Source: Ructibacterium sp965146665
GTDB taxonomy: Bacteria; Bacillota; Clostridia; Monoglobales; Monoglobaceae
Assembly (NCBI GenBank): GCA_965146665.1
Contig: CBCTHE010000005.1
Location: 140,308 to 204,307, forward strand
Length of the DNA: 64,000 nucleotides
Direction of reading: 5' to 3'
The position numbers were made by a program, and so were the translations under genes. Positions 62,395 to 64,000 of the stretch are shown piece by piece; position 1 is the stretch's first letter; each line of letters begins with the position of its first letter. The notes beneath the pieces were generated by a model. That model worked only from the letters and a program-made list of their open reading frames with translations, was not told the DNA's origin and searched no databases.

Positions 62395-63127
62395 GCAATT
62401 TTGCATTTCAAATTGACGCGGACTGATCCAGCCAGCAGCGGAATGCATACGTTTGGTGCAGCAATACAACTCAATATATTTAAAAATATTCATGCAAGCT
62501 TGTTCGGGATTGTCGTAATGCGCATCCTGAACAAGCTTTCTTTTTAAGCTCTGTAAAAAAACTCCATCACCCTATTGTTATGCGGTTACTTTTTCTGCCC
62601 ATGCTTTGACGAAAGCCCTAACGAATGCACAGTGCCTGAAACCGCTGCGCTGCATATTGGCGGCTGCACTCCGTATGGATGATTAACTCCTTGGGTGGGT
62701 ATTCCCGCCCGATTGCTTGGTTTAGGGCAGAGCATACCAAAGTATCACGGACTTGGGTATCCATAGCCCAGCCAACTGCCTTCCTGGAGAATATATCAAT
62801 AAAAACGGTTAAATACAGCCAACCATGTTGCGCTGGAATGTAAGTAATGTCTTCAACCCATATTTCATTTTTGGGCTTTACAGAAAACACTTGAAGGAGG
62901 ATGTTGTCTTTTTCACCATAGGATGTTTTATTTGCCTGATATCGATAATATCTGCGCGTTCGCTTTGCGATCAGACCATACTCACACAAAGTTTACATAC
63001 TCTTTTTGCATTCACATGGGTTCCTTGTTGTTCCAAAACCTTTTGAATACGCCCTTGAACCGCAGCATGCTTTGTGTTCGTGAAAAACATCTTCAATCAT
63101 TTCCGTCAAAGCTTCATTCTTGCTCAT
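62395..63127 (-). pseudogene. Decayed IS3-family transposase (OrfB remnant)
   Basis: Reading the minus strand across frames reconstructs an IS3/IS150-like OrfB: NEALTEMIEDVFHEHKACCGS, RIQKVLEQQGTHVNAKRVCK, MCEYGLIAKRTRRYYRYQ, VEDITYIPAQHGWLYLTVF, FRQSMGRKSN, LVQDAHYDNPEQACMNIF, CTKRMHSAAGWISPRQFE. I count frame changes near 63050, 62990 and twice in 62540-62600, plus an in-frame TAG after ALCIR. The second catalytic Asp (HSDRG in active elements) reads HTECS. The 5' part of OrfB and all of OrfA are missing. It is inactive. The region is clearly more AT-rich than the genes to its left. Confidence 0.88.
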
Positions 63128-63154
63128 TTATACAGAATTCTGCACCATTTGTCC

Positions 63155-63351
63155 ATAGGGGACAGGGCGCGGGCCTGCAATTATTCAACCGGCATTCCTT
63201 CGCCTCGCTTCTGGTGAATGACGGCATCAATATTCAGAAGATTGTCCGGCGTCCGGGTCACTCAAAAATTGAAATCACATGGAATACCTATTCACATCTA
63301 TATCCGCGCGAAGAAGAACGTGCAGTTAATATTTTAAATAAAATTGCGTAA
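63155..63351 (+). pseudogene. C-terminal remnant of a tyrosine recombinase (integrase)
   Basis: The last ~65 residues of a Tn916/phage-type integrase remain: NRHSFASLLVNDGINIQKIV, RPGHSKIEITWNTYSHLYPR and EEERAVNILNKIA. The His-x-x-Arg box is disturbed, while the GHS box and the Tyr of NTYSHL are intact. The N-terminal catalytic part and DNA-binding domain are absent, apparently lost where the IS3 remnant abuts. It ends only 54 bp from the 3' end of ssrA, a well-known target of such integrases. Confidence 0.85.
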
Positions 63352-63360
63352 AATTCGTGT

Positions 63361-63400
63361 ACAAAAGAAAAGAACCCGCGTAAAAACGCGGGTTTCTTGT
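63361..63400 (-). terminator. Rho-independent terminator of ssrA
   Basis: Minus strand stem AACCCGCG/CGCGGGTT with a TTTTT-containing loop is followed by TTTTCTTTT, directly past the tmRNA 3' end at 63405. Confidence 0.9.
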
Positions 63401-63404
63401 ATTA

Positions 63405-63755
63405 TGGTGGAGGTGAGGGGAATTGAACCCCTGTCCGAAGAAGTATCCCCACAAGGCGGCTACGGGCGTAGTCAGCGGTCAAGATTCCCCCGCGGCCAAG
63501 TCCACTGACAAACTCAGCCGGTCGGTAGCTTCATCATGCATGGCCGGGTCAAAGCTTTCCCGGCTCACGTTCACCGCTAAATTTGATGCCCTGTTCCCAG
63601 ATCGCGGTTATCCGGGAAGGACAGCTGCACTAAGCGGCAGCGTAAGCTAAATTATTATTGTTAGCGTTTAATTTAAAAGTTTGGGTTTTTTACGCAGTAC
63701 CCGCTGCGGCCCGCTCCTCATGTATCTACAACCCCGTCGAAACCTTTACACCCCC
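63405..63755 (-). ncRNA. ssrA: tmRNA (transfer-messenger RNA)
   Basis: On the minus strand the RNA starts GGGGGTGTAAAGGTTTCGAC and ends in a T-arm (GGGGTTCAATTCCCC) plus CACCTCC and an encoded ACCA. The 7-bp acceptor stem GGGGGTG/CACCTCC includes one G-U. The reading frame for the degradation tag lies at 63665-63630: GCT AAC AAT AAT AAT TTA and so on to TAG, giving ANNNNLAYAAA. Length is 351 nt, normal for one-piece tmRNA. It rescues stalled ribosomes and marks unfinished proteins for proteolysis. I see no consensus promoter directly upstream, where a repeat element begins 14 bp away. Confidence 0.97.
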
Positions 63756-63768
63756 ATGTCGTCACAAC

Positions 63769-63823
63769 GGGCTTCACTCCGGTCGTTCCAGCCTAAAACG
63801 CTGGAAACTCCCACGCTCCGCCG
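63769..63823. repeat. 55-bp direct repeat, copy 1
   Basis: Identical to 63946-64000. The middle is an inverted repeat TTCCAGC-CTAAAAC-GCTGGAA, which can form a 7-bp hairpin. It starts 14 bp upstream of the tmRNA 5' end. Confidence 0.9.
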
Positions 63824-63945
63824 TTGCTCCTCTTTCCCTAAAAAACGCGGCTAAAGCCTTGCTTTTTCGGGATCCCTATTCTCATGTCATTGACCCTTTT
63901 CATAACATGACTCTGTACCGCCGCCTCTTCGGCGCCTTTGTATTT
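63824..63945. other. Non-coding spacer between repeats
   Basis: 122 bp without an open frame of note. It has small inverted pieces (e.g. GCCGCCTCTTCGGCG) but no recognised gene. Confidence 0.5.
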
Positions 63946-64000
63946 GGGCTTCACTCCGGTCGTTCCAGCCTAAAACGCTGGAAACTCCCACGCTCCGCCG
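63946..64000. repeat. 55-bp direct repeat, copy 2 (reaches window edge)
   Basis: Base-for-base copy of 63769-63823, 177 bp further on. The true unit may be longer because the window ends inside it. Confidence 0.9.

Noticed and set aside
63423..63650. 75-codon plus-strand frame
   Set aside because: It lies wholly inside the tmRNA on the other strand.
63769..64000. CRISPR array
   Set aside because: Only two 55-bp copies with a 122-bp spacer; repeat and spacer lengths are outside CRISPR ranges and no cas gene is near.

Overview
The window is GC-rich DNA from a Gram-positive anaerobe, most likely a Clostridia-type Bacillota. The grounds are many S-layer-homology (SLH) proteins, lipoprotein sugar-binding proteins with LplB/LplC-type permeases and no ATPase, YesM/YesN and AraC-sensor regulators, an oxygen-sensitive glycyl radical enzyme, and a tmRNA with tag ANNNNLAYAAA. 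No species call is possible from sequence reading alone.

Layout. (1) 1-2.5 kb: start of an OmpR-type response regulator (minus) and, divergently, an SLH-anchored alpha/beta hydrolase carrying two EF-hand loops. (2) 23.8-2.46 kb, minus: one long operon of permease, permease, binding lipoprotein, a 2090-residue SLH-anchored heparinase-II/III-like protein, an SLH protein of unknown function, a cytoplasmic heparinase-II/III-like lyase, a DNRLRE-type binding protein, a second secreted heparinase-II/III-like lyase and a GH105 hydrolase, closed by a strong terminator. (3) 26.4-24.0 kb: a membrane AraC-type regulator whose promoter shares a phased ~40-bp block with the promoter of operon 2. (4) 36.1-26.6 kb: GH38 alpha-mannosidase, ROK repressor, radical-SAM activase, glycyl radical enzyme, FGGY kinase and ManA-like isomerase, with palindromic candidate ROK operators. 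(5) 52.5-36.2 kb, minus: a second long operon with the same plan (permease, permease, binding lipoprotein, large secreted candidate lyase, beta-sandwich and SLH proteins, terminator), beside a YesM/YesN two-component system and a GH88 unsaturated glucuronyl hydrolase. (6) 57.3-62.3 kb, plus: a paralogue of the candidate lyase and an FAD-dependent oxidoreductase. (7) 62.4-64.0 kb: decayed IS3-family transposase, the C-terminal end of a tyrosine integrase, ssrA (tmRNA), and two copies of a 55-bp repeat.

How it fits together (inference): wall-anchored lyases cut uronate-containing polysaccharide outside the cell. Two ABC importers, probably energised by an ATPase encoded elsewhere, take up unsaturated oligosaccharides. 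GH105, GH88 and the cytoplasmic lyase finish them. The mannosidase/GRE/kinase/isomerase block handles another sugar, perhaps by radical C-O bond cleavage. The least described parts are the two-member candidate lyase family (45716-48943, 57415-60570) and the glycyl radical module. The integrase remnant beside ssrA hints that this accessory region, or part of it, arrived as an integrated island.
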